Shown here: piece by piece, positions 10,582 to 21,519 of the stretch
How positions within the stretch are numbered: the stretch's first letter is position 1
Layout: the number at the start of each line of letters is the position of its first letter
Translations under genes and position numbers: made by a program
Notes under the pieces: model-generated
Database searches by the model: none
What the model was told of the DNA's origin: nothing
Seen by the model: the letters and a program-made list of their open reading frames with translations, nothing else
DNA from: Salisapilia sapeloensis
Taxonomy: Eukaryota; Oomycota; Peronosporomycetes; Peronosporales; Salisapiliaceae
DNA length: 64,000 nt
Assembly (NCBI GenBank): GCA_023334545.1
Contig: JAADVB010000060.1
Span: 19,068-83,067, forward strand
Direction of reading: 5' to 3'

Positions 10582-12581
10582 CCAGTCCGATGATAATCAA
10601 ACGTCATGGACATCCATACGCAGAAATATAGATAAGGAGACTACTTTATAGTTTCACTTGCAAGTTACATTTTATACATACCGAAAGAGAAGATTTGACT
10701 TGGATTTTGTATGGAAACGATGTTCGTCCCAAAAAGAATGCTGATCCTCCGAGCGCCGAGGGACAGGCCAGGACGAGGCTAGTGCGGTAAAAGGCCTCTT
10801 TTAGGGAACTTGTGGGATCGAAGAAGCGAATACGTGAGGTTCTCCGCGTCTGCGATGTCGACAGGAGCGACGGAGCCGTCTCAAAAACTGTCACGTAGTA
10901 GAGGAGAATTACCTTTGTTTTTCTTTTTCTCTTCCCCCCGAACCAGAAATATTTGCCGCCACATGATTGGTCCGTTTGTCCCGTTTAATCTGGATGTATA
11001 AATATCCACCACCGGGTCTCGAAATAGTAACCCTGTTCAGGACTAAATCATCGATAATGGATCGTGAATTGTCATGACGGCAACTTAATCTGTACGATTT
11101 AACGTACGAAAAAAGACGAATTAATGCATTTTGTGTACGAAAGAAAAGAAAAAAGAAAGAAAGTGGCCACTATCCAAATTATTATTGTAGAGTCTGCTAC
11201 TAGCGTGAATAACGGCAATTTGTAGATGCAAAAAGCTAACTTTTAATGTGGTAATCTTCGTTTTGTGTTTTCCAAGATTGATATCGACAAGACAGATTTC
11301 CCCCCTGATTGTTATTATGCTTGGATTAGTCTTTTCGACGGCTAAAAAGTAATCATCTTTTTTGGTGTTGCTTTCTCGAAGCCTGGATACACTCAGCTCT
11401 GCACCTTGCTCCTTTTCGACGATAAGTAGACAGCAATGGAAACCCATCCGGATCGATAGGAATGGTTCAGTTTTGCTTTTTATTTTCGATATGCCTTGCT
11501 CAATTCGTATAGGAGTTATCTTCTCCTGATAACAATAGACACGCAATAGCTCTCTTGTTCTCCCTTCGATCTTCTCTTTCGTTTTATCTTCGAATAGAAA
11601 TTCTACCTTTCTACAGCTTAGAAATCAATGTCCAGGATCATAATCAAATAGGCCTAACTTACTATCCATTACACGAGCGTGAAATGCATTCCACTCTTCT
11701 TTCTCTCTTTTATAACCTCATGCGCGAGAGCTTGCTTTTATTCCGCACGAAGTGTTAGTTTCCAAAGATGACAGAGATGCGATCACGATCCGATAGTCAA
11801 GGCGTAGCCATACAAGACAATATTCATAACCTCGGTTTTTAGTATCGCCTCTGGATTCAACTAACGTGAACAAGTCCAAGGAAAATCTATTGGCAAGATA
11901 TATTCAAGAAACATTGAGCGATTGGAAGGTTTATGGCGGATATCATACAGCGCCCAATCGACAGCATTAGCGTGTCATTTGATTGTCTGGGTTACAACCA
12001 AAACAATAACTTCAGTTGTACAATCAAACCATTCACGATCCTCTACTTCTACACGTTGCTAGCTACCACTTTTATTCACTTTACGAGTAAGTTAAAATGT
12101 AGAGAAATTTTACAGGAAAGTACAAATTGGAAATGACACGCAGCTTTTGGTAGATCCCACAAAAGCGTAAACACGTCTAATCTTATGTTCATGATAGGGA
12201 TACTACGCCTAAAGCTAGCATACACCCGTACATCATAACTGATAATTTCAAAGGCGTAAACTAATTCGTAATCGGCATTTAAACTAAAGGAATTCTTTCA
12301 TAGATAGTGGGCCCTCTGCAACGAGAGGAGACAACAGAAATTGGAATAGGCTACAAGAGCCTCTTCACGGGGTTTGGATGTAGTTTTCAACTAGCAATCA
12401 CGACGACTCAGCTAGAGCTTCAGTGCCGATCGTTTTGCCCCAAGCGCAAAGATGCTCACATAGATGTTCTAGCATTTAATTTATACTCTTTTCAAAATAC
12501 TACTGGTTTCAACATACTTTATCACTTGTTCTAACGGACGCTCTAGGAGCCGCACACAAACCACCACCAGAACAACGAGCC
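10582..12581. other. Two-kilobase gene-poor stretch between divergent genes
   Basis: This lies between the 5' ends of the p300/CBP gene (minus) and the NDUFA11-like gene (plus). It is AT-rich with many stops on both strands. The longest open frame (minus, about 11121..11546) begins at TTG, has no recognised motif and is rich in Lys, Ile and Phe. No tRNA, transposase, long terminal repeat or tandem repeat was seen. It must hold both promoters, and a non-coding RNA cannot be excluded. Confidence 0.5.
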
Positions 12582-13158
12582 ATGGCGGAGACTGAGGTAC
12601 CTACCGGCGGGAGCAAGATCATGCATGACACAGCCCAAGGGGCGGCCTTTGGCTTTATCTATGGCTCGATCCAGTCCGTCTGGGCCATCCCGCGACTCGG
12701 AGACCAGCTCCCGAAGCTGTCGATGCAGCTGAGCCACATTGGTCGCCACACGATGGTCTTTGCCGGCGTTGGTCTTCTCTTCTCTGCTAGTACCGAATTT
12801 GCTGTACGTGTTTTCATATGCACAATTGTGTCATGACAAGTTTGCATGTATATTAATATGTTGGTATATACTTGCAGGAAGCTATTCGCGCCAAGGACGA
12901 TGCGATCAACGCTGGTGTTGGTGGTCTCGTTGCCGGCACGACTATCCCAGCGATGCTGACGAAGAACGCTCGTCTGGCTGCTGCTACAGGAGTCATCGCC
13001 GCGGCTGGCATGACTGCTGCTTCCTTCTGGTACGACTCTCCTTCCTCAAATACACCGCGAAAGATCATTAACGTGATATTGCATCGTACGACAGGGAAAA
13101 ACAGAGTGACAGTGCTTTCGACAAGTATCGTGAACGTCGCTTTGCGGATCGCCGCTAA
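12582..13158 (+). CDS. NDUFA11-like complex I subunit (Tim17/22/23 fold), 3 exons
   Basis: Exons 12582..12803, 12878..13029 and 13095..13158; introns 74 and 65 bases, donors GTACGT and GTACGA. The 145-residue product opens MAETEVPTGGSKIMHDTAQG, has glycine-rich membrane segments (AAFGFIYGSIQSVWAI; HIGRHTMVFAGVGLLF; AINAGVGGLVAGTTI; AAATGVIAAAGMTAASF) and ends WEKQSDSAFDKYRERRFADRR. The pattern fits the NDUFA11/B14.7 branch of the Tim17/22/23 family, an accessory membrane subunit of mitochondrial NADH:ubiquinone oxidoreductase. Without the second splice the frame runs on to 13192 with an unrelated Arg/Val tail; the spliced end is preferred because it gives the compact charged tail expected. 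A TIM translocase relative is the alternative. Confidence 0.75.
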
Positions 13159-13658
13159 GACGTGTCTTGTGGACTTTTCACGTCCGATGTAGCCAACTCC
13201 AAGGACGATGGAAATACAGTCTTCCTTTTCTTTTCTACTTGGCACAAGCTCACATAGTCATGAGGTCAGATCTATCCGTACTTGTCGCCACTTGTACAGG
13301 GGAGAATCGTATGAGGAATCGCATGCGACCTTTCCACTACCAGCTTGCATTTAGACTTGATTTCACTATGGTTTCCTCTACCGCACGTCGCTATTCTTAA
13401 ACCACGCCGTCGGTTCATCTCTAGAGAAGTAGACGTGCTTGTAAAGGCAGAAGCATACGTCTATTCAGTCTTGGTCTATCTTGTTCCTTGTATCACTTGT
13501 CTAGTGCAAGGGTAGACTTGTCTTCGATATCGGCACAAGTATTCTTTCGTTCTTCCTAGATCCTAGTTATCCGGTAGAGAGTACCTGCTACTGGTCATTT
13601 TCTCCTTGTCGATCAAGTTTAAGGCCATTTTCCAAGTGCCGATTGAGAACAAGGTCGG
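13159..13658 (+). other. Intergenic stretch before the EF-hand giant gene
   Basis: Five hundred bases between two genes on the same strand. Open frames here are short and have no recognisable motif. It probably holds the 3' untranslated region of the upstream gene and the promoter and leader of the EF-hand gene. No RNA gene was recognised. Confidence 0.5.
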
Positions 13659-16600
13659 ATGGGCGACGAAAGTGAGTACACGCCATCGAAGACGACGGCC
13701 AATGTCATTGAAATCCCGTACACGACGCCACAGCATTCACTTGCGATGCAATCGAGACGGGCACCGGCCGTTCGTCAAGCTCTCGTTGCTTCCAATTGTA
13801 CGTCTATCGTTTGATTTTCTTTAATGTCTACTTTGGTCATTAACATGTCTTGTGTCTAGTGGTCAATTGCACCGTCGAGAGCTGGATGACTGCGATCGAT
13901 GAGAATGCAGGCAAGTGGGAGGAAGGGGAGAGTGCAGTGGATAAGGAGGTCTTCATAAGCACATTACGCCTTCTCCCAACACTTCGGACGGGAGAAGCGT
14001 TCCAACCGGTGGAAGAGACCCTCGATCGGATCTACCAGTCCTTCCTCACGGCTGACCGAGGTGACCGCTATCAGCTCGCCATTGCCTGTCTCCCGCTATT
14101 ACATGGTTCTATGCGAAAGAAAGTAAGAGCTGCGTTACGACTATGTCTACAGAGTTCCGACGAGAACTCGGAAGCAGACAGTCGCGTCGCAGCAAGTGCC
14201 TTGACGACAGCACTCACGGATCTTTTGCTATCGATAACTGCCATCTTTGACCTCGAATCATCTAACGTCACGGAAGAAGAGGAAGAGTCGAAGAGTACGG
14301 AAGAAGACTTGTCCAAGCCAGCTGCAGACGTCATTGCCGAATGCGTGCAAGAAGTTGTGGAGCAATTGTATCGCGATAATGAGCTCGAGCCGGACGCGAC
14401 GGCAGATTTTGAAGAACACGTATGGCCGTGGATGGAAAAGAATGAAGCGAGTGCGATTCCGTGGTTGAAACTCGTAGACCATTCCAAGTGGCCGATGACG
14501 AGAAGGTTTACGAAACCAGCATCCAAGGCATCGAATGCATCTCCCCCACCTTCATCTCATGAAGATGAGAATGGAGAAGAGGAGGAAGGAGAACAAGCAG
14601 GATTGAGTTTCCAGTTCTCCAGTGTCGAAGGAGGAGACGTTAGCATCGGTCCAGAACAAGCGGATATTCTCTATGACTTGCTCCTCCAGTCGGCCTTAAC
14701 AAAGCTGACGCCTATGACGATGTACGAGACATTCGTGTGCCACACGGACGACGGATTGTTGGAAGCGGATACGTTCATCGATGCTGTCGAAGAGCTCATT
14801 AGCATGACCGGCGTGCCGCATTTGATCCATGACAATACTTTTTTGGATATTATCATTGAGATCTTCCGTAGCTACTTGACGAAAGACGGTGTCAAAGTCG
14901 ATGCGTATGAAGTTGCAGCTGGCTTTAGTCTCTTTGCATGGGGCTCAAAAAGTGACAAGCTCGGTGCAGCATTCCATTACTTTGATGCCGAAAGCAAAGG
15001 TCATTTAGACCGAGCACAGTTCTGGCGTTTCCTTCGATCCGTCCTGATTATGCTCCTCTACTTGTCTCCACCGGATGAAGCTGCTGTGAGTACGTACGGT
15101 TCGATCGTGGAGCTCGTGGATACAGGTGAAGAGGATATCATGAACATTGTCATGTGTGAATTGGAAGATGAAGAAGATGAAGCTGAGAATGAAGATGCAG
15201 GAAAGGACAAGGAGGCACTAGAACCGATGCATGAATTTGCTTTTGAAGACTTTGGAGAGTGGTATAATGCCGGTGGTTTCACGGCCATGAGCTGGTTGGA
15301 GTTGTTGGATTTACGCAAGTGGATCTTTGTCACACCGGACTTTGATGTCGATGGACTTGATGTCCAAGCAGTCGACCCGGCAGTTGCTAGCACGAGGTAT
15401 TATACCATGAACAACATCCAAGTGGATGTAGATGCCGAGAGTGAGACGAATAGCTTTACGGCTGGTGACAATACGTTCACGTACGGTCACGTGATTAAAG
15501 AGATGGACGATGAAGATGATTTGGAGAGTAGTGACACGAGCTCCAAAGTGCGAGAGAAAGCAGGCTTGTCACATAGTTCATCTAGTGCGAATCTGTCTCG
15601 AGCAGGCAGTAACGTCGGCAGTACGATGCCTGCTATCGTCTTGAAGAACGAGATCGTCCTCGAGTTTGATCTTCCGTTCGATACGACTGACGACTCAGTG
15701 TCTGAACTCCCGTTGACGACGCTTAGCTTTGATAATGGCGACTTGATCGTGTATAGTGAACTCCAGCGTGTGACGAGACTACGACAGGTTGAGCTCTTCC
15801 GTCTCTACGATACGTTCGATCCGTACATGGCGCCTGGAGCTCCTCCTTATATCGACAAGAGTACCTTTAACACGTGCATTAGCAAGTTGCTACCGAGAGA
15901 TGTGTCTCCAGGTGTCGCGAAAGCATTTTCGGTGCATGCGAATACGAGGATTCCGCCTCGAACAGTCGGACGAGGAGAGGATGACAAGATGGTGGCAGAT
16001 ACACTCACACGTCTTTTCTTTGCGTTCAATCGTGGAGGTATGGGTCAGATTGATCTCGTCGAGTTCCTATCGGCATTCACGATGTTCTGTGCTGGATCAA
16101 AGAGCGAGAAACTTGCGTTTGCGTATCGATTGTTTGATAATGATCGAGATGGATGCTTAAGTCTTCGTGAGATGTGGAAGTACTTGCGATCGTTCTTGAC
16201 CATGATGCTTGCACTCGGGAACGGATCCGATCTGTCGGCAGAAGCCATTGCTAGTGTCGCGGATACGACGTCTATCGGTATCACGAACGCTATCTTTATC
16301 GACTTGCAGAAGAACACGGGTAGGTCTTCTGGTGACGGCAACGGTCGTCGTCACCCGAGGTCTTTATCCGACGATGGATTGGACCAGTCGGATGGCAACA
16401 GTGGTGTCGTATCGTTCGAAGAGTTTGCTCGATGGTACTCGACGGATGGATTTAATATCATCGCGTGGGTCGAACTCTTGGACTCGAAGAAATGGCCAGA
16501 AGTGGATCCACAAGTCTCGGACGTCATTCTCAAGTACATTTGGCGTCAGCAACAAGCGATTGCCAATGCTGCACAACGAACTTCGGATCCAGAATCTACT

Positions 16601-19600
16601 TCATCAAACGATACAGTGTCTTCGAATGAAAGTGGACGTCGCGAACGTAATTCTTCTTTAGATAATTCATATCCCGAGACCGTACGGAGTAACTTGGAGG
16701 ATAATGAGACTGGCGTGGAGCACCTTGCGCCATCCTCTCAGCGTCTATCGAGCTCAGCTAAAGACTTGTCGTCTGTAGCACTCCAATTCCAACTCACGAG
16801 TTATGATAATATGGTCCTTCGCATTCGTCTAAAAGACGTTGCGATCGTCTACACGATCTCGGAACGCATGAACTTTAGTGCCATGTCGATTAATAAGCTA
16901 AAGAAATTACTGGACGAACATGCGCATGGACGGATGCTGACCAAGACTGGCTTCCTACGTGCTATGCGGCAGATGGTGCCTCGAGAGGAACTCACAAACG
17001 ACGATCAAGAGTTCCTATCCTTCCATCTCATGCGTGTCTTTACCTTATTCGAGAGCGAGACATTGCTTGAAGAAGAGGAGGAAGACGGGCAGCGACAGGT
17101 GAACTCGATGGCGAGTTCGAATGGTATGTCTACGGTACAGAAGCTGCTGCTTACGACAGGGTTGAGTATCTTTTGCGGAACAACTAAGAGTGCCAAGCTC
17201 AGTGCACTCTTTAAGCTCTTCGATCCCCAACGCAGTGGCTTTGTCTCCCGTCGTCAACTGTTTGAAATGCTCAAAAGTATTCTCGTTGTCCTCTTCGCCT
17301 TCTCTAGCTACAGTGCCTCCAAGACCCATAGTAACGACACGAGTACGTCGAACTCTTGGAGCACGAACTCGGCGGCAGAGAAAGCGGCAGGTGCAGTAGT
17401 ATCGAAATTGTTTTCCGAAGCTCGATCGAAACACTCGGATGCCGTGAGTCTATCGGAGTTTGCTTCGTGGTATGCTGCAGGTGGGTACATGGATTGTCCG
17501 TGGCTTGAACTTCTCGACTTGTCCAAGTGGCCGGCAAAAGAAGCGTTTGAAGCGAGTAAACGGGAGAAGCCTCTCATGTATGCGTTTGAAATGGCGGATG
17601 AAGGGAGTATTCTTAACTTTACAGAGCATGATATTGCCAACTACTTGTCTGTCGTGACGTCCACCAAGCTCCGAGAGCTTAGTGTCAACAAGGTGTACGA
17701 TGCTCTATTAGCCTACGCGACTCCGTCTCCAGAAGAAGTACGAAAGAGGTCGATGGCAGAAGATCCGAGTGCCTCTGGACTTAGCCAAGCCTACTCGTAT
17801 GCTGCAGTTGAAGAGGATGAAGGTGCTTACCTCGAGATCACGCGTAGTAACTTTTACGCTTGCATTCGTAGTCTCGTGCCGAAGCAGCATATGCCAGAGA
17901 AGTCTCAGAAAGCAGCATCGAAGCTCTTGACGCGACTCTTTAATGTGTTTGATCGGAAAGGAGCTGGGAGAGTGAATGCATTGGAGCTTGCGTGTGGCAT
18001 GAGTATCGTCGGTAAAGGCTCCAAGAGTCAGAAACTGTCCATGGCGTTTGACTTTATCATGCGCATGCGACAGCAACGACGTCGTACGCTCGGTCAGTTT
18101 ACGACAAACCTCGGTGGTGTCGATAGCACGGCACCTGGCGTCCAGAGCAGTACGAATACAGGTACAGCCACAGGATTTGGTTTCCCCGTCACGAATGGAC
18201 TTGTGGCGAGTAGTAACTACGCGACAGCCACACGTCGAACGAATGCGCAGAATGACGACATGAATGCACTTCCTCACTCGGTGCTCTTCATCTACCTCCG
18301 TTCCTTCCTCCTAGCTCTTATGGCACTAAGTGACGGAACGTATCGTCTTGGTCTGGAAAAGATTTACGTCGAAGCAGATGACTTTATTGAAGAAGCGATG
18401 GGGGATTTAATGACCGACGTGACTAATCAAGGTCCGAATAACCCACCGACGAGTTCTAGTAACCTCGCTGGATTTGGAAGTGCGCGATCACGTGTCCAAG
18501 TCACATTTGAACAGTTTGGCGAGTGGTACAATAACGGAGGTTTCCAACTCATTTCCTGGGTCGAGCTCTTGGACGTCGAGAAGTGGGCACAAGAAGCTCA
18601 GATGGACCAGACGAACTCGACGGCAAGTGCTGCGCCACCGACGGCAGGGAGTGTCTATAGCAGACACATGCCGGTGATGGGATCTCAGCGGACGAACATG
18701 AGTGTCACGGCGTCTACCCAAGCGATTGAACCACTTAAGACAACTTCGTACAGGAGTAAACAGCCGAGTACACGTCGGAAGCAAGTGCGACGTAGTGACA
18801 TTGTGCTTGCGCCGAAGGAAGGTGAAGGTGGACATGAGTCGGAAAGCGACGGGCATAGAACCAAGGAGCGTCGAGAGTCTCTGGATGATATGGGACTTAA
18901 TACGGAAGGTCCGGTGATGGTCTTCGCCATTGCACCGGATGCTGCAGAGCTCCAGTTCTTCCATGAAGACATCAATCGCCTACGTGTCTTCATGGCGCAC
19001 ACGCAGCTGCATAACATTTCTGCTTTGCATCTTAGTGGTGCGTTGAGTCAAGCTCTGGACGTTGATGTGAGCAGCTCTGCGCTTTCTCTTGCGCCCGTAG
19101 GTACCTTTATGGATGCTGTGGAGCAATTGTGTGCTGCCAGCAGTGAGACGGGATACCTCACGAATGAATCAGAGGATCTACTCCAGTCTCTCCTTGCTGT
19201 CTTTGCACGTGAATCAGGTGAAGAGGAGGAAGATGATCAAGTGGATGTCGTCAGTGCCATTTGTGGTCTCATGGTCATCTGCAGCGGCACGATAATCGAG
19301 AAACTGAAGTGCGGTGCACAGATGCTGGAAGATGATTTGGACGAGAACGCTGTGATTGTGAAGATGGGGACACTTCGAGCGTTGCTAAGTAGCTTCTTGA
19401 TGGCGTTCTACGGCATTAGCAGCTCGCTAAGTCCTGAGATTGTACGTTCCTCGGCTGATTTAGGCGCGAGAGATGTCTTACAAGCGTTTGAGAATGTCGA
19501 ATCCCCATCGTCTTCTACGGACATGGCGACGTTTGAAGAGGACGTGAAGCCTGCGATGGACGATGCAGACTGGCAGCGCAAGATTTCGCTAAAGGAGTTT

Positions 19601-19717
19601 AGCGATTGGTTTAGTGAAAGCGGGAACTACTCCCTTCCGTGGCTTGAGCTTGCTGAACTCGAACGTTGGCCACCGGCTATTAACGTCTGCGGCACGGATG
19701 TATCGACTGGTGTGTAG
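13659..19717 (+). CDS. Giant protein of six tandem EF-hand-like modules, ~1,998 residues
   Basis: Exons 13659..13797 and 13860..19717 (62-base intron GTACGT...CTAG). Exon 1 opens MGDESEYTPSKTTANVIEI and joins ...VRQALVASN-LVNCTVESW. The rest is a string of modules of ~280-390 residues. Each has an EF-hand pair around a call such as KSEKLAFAYRLFDNDRDGCL, with a hydrophobic helix YLRSFLTMMLAL, and each closes with a motif like F.EF..WY..GGF....WLELLDL.KWP. That closing motif occurs six times, near codons 203, 481, 871, 1216, 1569 and 1929 of exon 2 (first and last degenerate). Acidic and Ser-rich linkers separate modules. Several loops keep Ca-binding residues (DNDRDGCLS); others are degenerate (DAESKGHLD, DPQRSGFVS, DRKGAGRVN). 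Cytosolic calcium-binding scaffold is the likely role; no enzyme domain is seen. I know no named family with this architecture. Confidence 0.85.
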
Positions 19718-19904
19718 TGCATACGCTTGGACACTTTTTAGGTTAATGCTTTTGATTTCAAAAAAAACTATTTCATTCATTTCATCCTACTCGTGTATCC
19801 GGAACGACAAACGGAACGTGTATTCGGTACTTGCGAGAGTCTTTGGCAGTCTGCAAAATAATAGCTTCAAAAGCGACCGCCAAGAGATGCGGAACGTCTC
19901 GAGT

Positions 19905-20996
19905 CTACAGATCGTACGATGTACTTGGACGCGAATACTTGTCGTTACTGCCAGTCGTACTGATCGCGTGCAATTGTTGCAGGTCGGAGTCACGATGCGG
20001 CTGGACACCTTGCTGCGTTGAATTACGCGCGGTTTGTGTAGTGGAATAAAATGCTGTACTTCCCTGGTCTGGTGTCTTGTCGAGCGTTGATTTCTGATCG
20101 TTCGGCGGTTCCAGCACGGCGACGGCACTCCCTCCAGCCTCATCTTCTTCCTCCTGCTTTCGTTTCTTCTCTTGTTGTTTATTCCACAACGCACGTGCGG
20201 AGACTAGGATGGAGAAGAAGGCTGCGACTGCACCAGCGATCGTGACTGCCCATTTCCATGGAGCCAGTGTGTCACAGGCAGGGGGGTTGGACCAATCGCT
20301 CACGCATACGCACTCGTCGTTAATAATGGAAGCACGCTGGAGATTGCAGTCGGCGTTTTTATCTTTATGCTCGGATTCTGACTCGTCCTTGCTTTCCTCC
20401 TTCTTGTGTGTGGGAGCTGGGGGTGCGCTTTCTGAACACGTATCATCACCGTCGCCTTCGAGCACCTTGACCTTGACTTCCCCCGACGCGTGTCTGCATG
20501 TATCATTTCCCCATCCTCGCATGATGATGTTGCCAACATTCTTGGGGCAAATCATGAAGTAGTCATCCGCCGTCTTCGCCTTGGAGTCCTGAAGATTCGG
20601 TGTATCGGTTTTCTTCTGGTTCTTTCGGATCCTCAAGAACGTGACTTCTTTGACGTCTTGCCATTGGAACTTAAGCCATTGCCCCGTCTTGATCGTCGGG
20701 GTCGTTCCGTCCGAATCGAATTCGACGTCCGAGGAATAGTCTGGCTGCGAAAAGGTGCCGCAGTCAAAGCAGCAGAGTCCCCCACTTTGGCATTGGCTGA
20801 AGACAGTCGGGTCGAAGTCGATGGGTCCGCTGGCTTTCTGTGTTAGACATTTATCGCAGCACGGGCTATCACTCTTCGAGCTCGAGTCGAGTCGACGAAT
20901 CCACTGTGTGTACGGGAATTGTTCCTGTGCGGCCACAGTGACTGTGATTGCACACGCCCATAATCCGAATAGAGTCAAGAATCGTGACGCTTTCAT
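19905..20996 (-). CDS. Cysteine-rich single-pass (type I) membrane protein
   Basis: 363 residues from the ATG at 20996 (MKASRFLTLFGLWACAI); an upstream TTG frame is not needed. A signal peptide (~1-23, ending VAAQEQ) is followed by a Cys-rich ectodomain (SPCCDKCLTQKA; GLCCFDCGTF; CPKNVGN; GNDTCRH), a charged Glu/Lys linker, and a short EGF-like piece (CNLQR...DECVCVSDW...PACD) next to the membrane. One helix (WAVTIAGAVAAFFSILVSA, ~residues 254-273) leads to a basic stop-transfer run NKQQEKKRKQEEE and a ~90-residue Ser/Thr/Gln-rich tail. This is a cell-surface topology: Cys-rich outside, disordered tail inside. No kinase or known ligand-binding fold is recognisable. Function unknown. Confidence 0.8.
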   Translation of the reverse strand: MKASRFLTLFGLWACAITVTVAAQEQFPYTQWIRRLDSSSKSDSPCCDKCLTQKASGPIDFDPTVFSQCQSGGLCCFDCGTFSQPDYSSDVEFDSDGTTPTIKTGQWLKFQWQDVKEVTFLRIRKNQKKTDTPNLQDSKAKTADDYFMICPKNVGNIIMRGWGNDTCRHASGEVKVKVLEGDGDDTCSESAPPAPTHKKEESKDESESEHKDKNADCNLQRASIINDECVCVSDWSNPPACDTLAPWKWAVTIAGAVAAFFSILVSARALWNKQQEKKRKQEEEDEAGGSAVAVLEPPNDQKSTLDKTPDQGSTAFYSTTQTARNSTQQGVQPHRDSDLQQLHAISTTGSNDKYSRPSTSYDL

Positions 20997-21519
20997 TCTT
21001 CGTCTAAGTCGTTGCAATCTGAATCCGAAGTGTTAGAGAGGTAGCAAGGAGGCAAGCATTCAACGGACGCGCGCTGAGGAGTTGTGCGTCGCACTAGCGT
21101 TTGCTTCGAATCGATCGTTACGTAGGTGATTGGTCCTCAAACCGGCTTGCGCCCCCACTTCTTAGGATTTAACTATGCGACAGGAGGCGTGTCGTCCCTA
21201 CATCATGTCGTCGATCGTACAGCTTGGCCAAACCTACCACTGTCCCGCTCGATGGATGTAAAATCTAAGAGGAGTCTACTGGCGCTACAAGACGATCTTG
21301 TCTGCAAGATGACGGACAGACAACACGGACACTTGTCTACTTCGTGTAACTAGAACTCGTAGACAAAGAAGCTCTGAATTAGATGTGGTATAGAGTGGTC
21401 AAGCTTAATCGATCTCTGCGCATACAACAACAAGAAAAAATATCCATTAGGCGTGCGTAAATCGTGTTTTGTATAAAAATCGATCAACTAAGCTGCGCAT
21501 CGGATCGGATAAAAAAGCT
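20997..21519. other. Intergenic stretch upstream of the membrane-protein gene
   Basis: About 520 bases between the start of the Cys-rich membrane protein (minus) and the stop of the glucan synthase gene (minus). No supported frame, RNA gene or repeat was found. It should contain the promoter of the former and the 3' untranslated region of the latter. Confidence 0.5.

Noticed and set aside
11121-11546. Minus-strand frame of about 140 codons in the gene-poor stretch
   Set aside because: Begins at TTG, its first ATG is a third of the way in, it is rich in Lys/Ile/Phe as random AT-rich DNA would be, and it has no motif or splice partner.
12872-13192. Longer C-terminus of the NDUFA11-like protein
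   Set aside because: Good splice sites at 13030..13094 give a shorter and more family-like end; the long tail looks like intron plus out-of-frame reading.
17708-18277. Minus-strand frame of 189 codons across the EF-hand giant
   Set aside because: Antisense to a well-conserved repeat module, Cys/Arg/Thr-rich and without motif.
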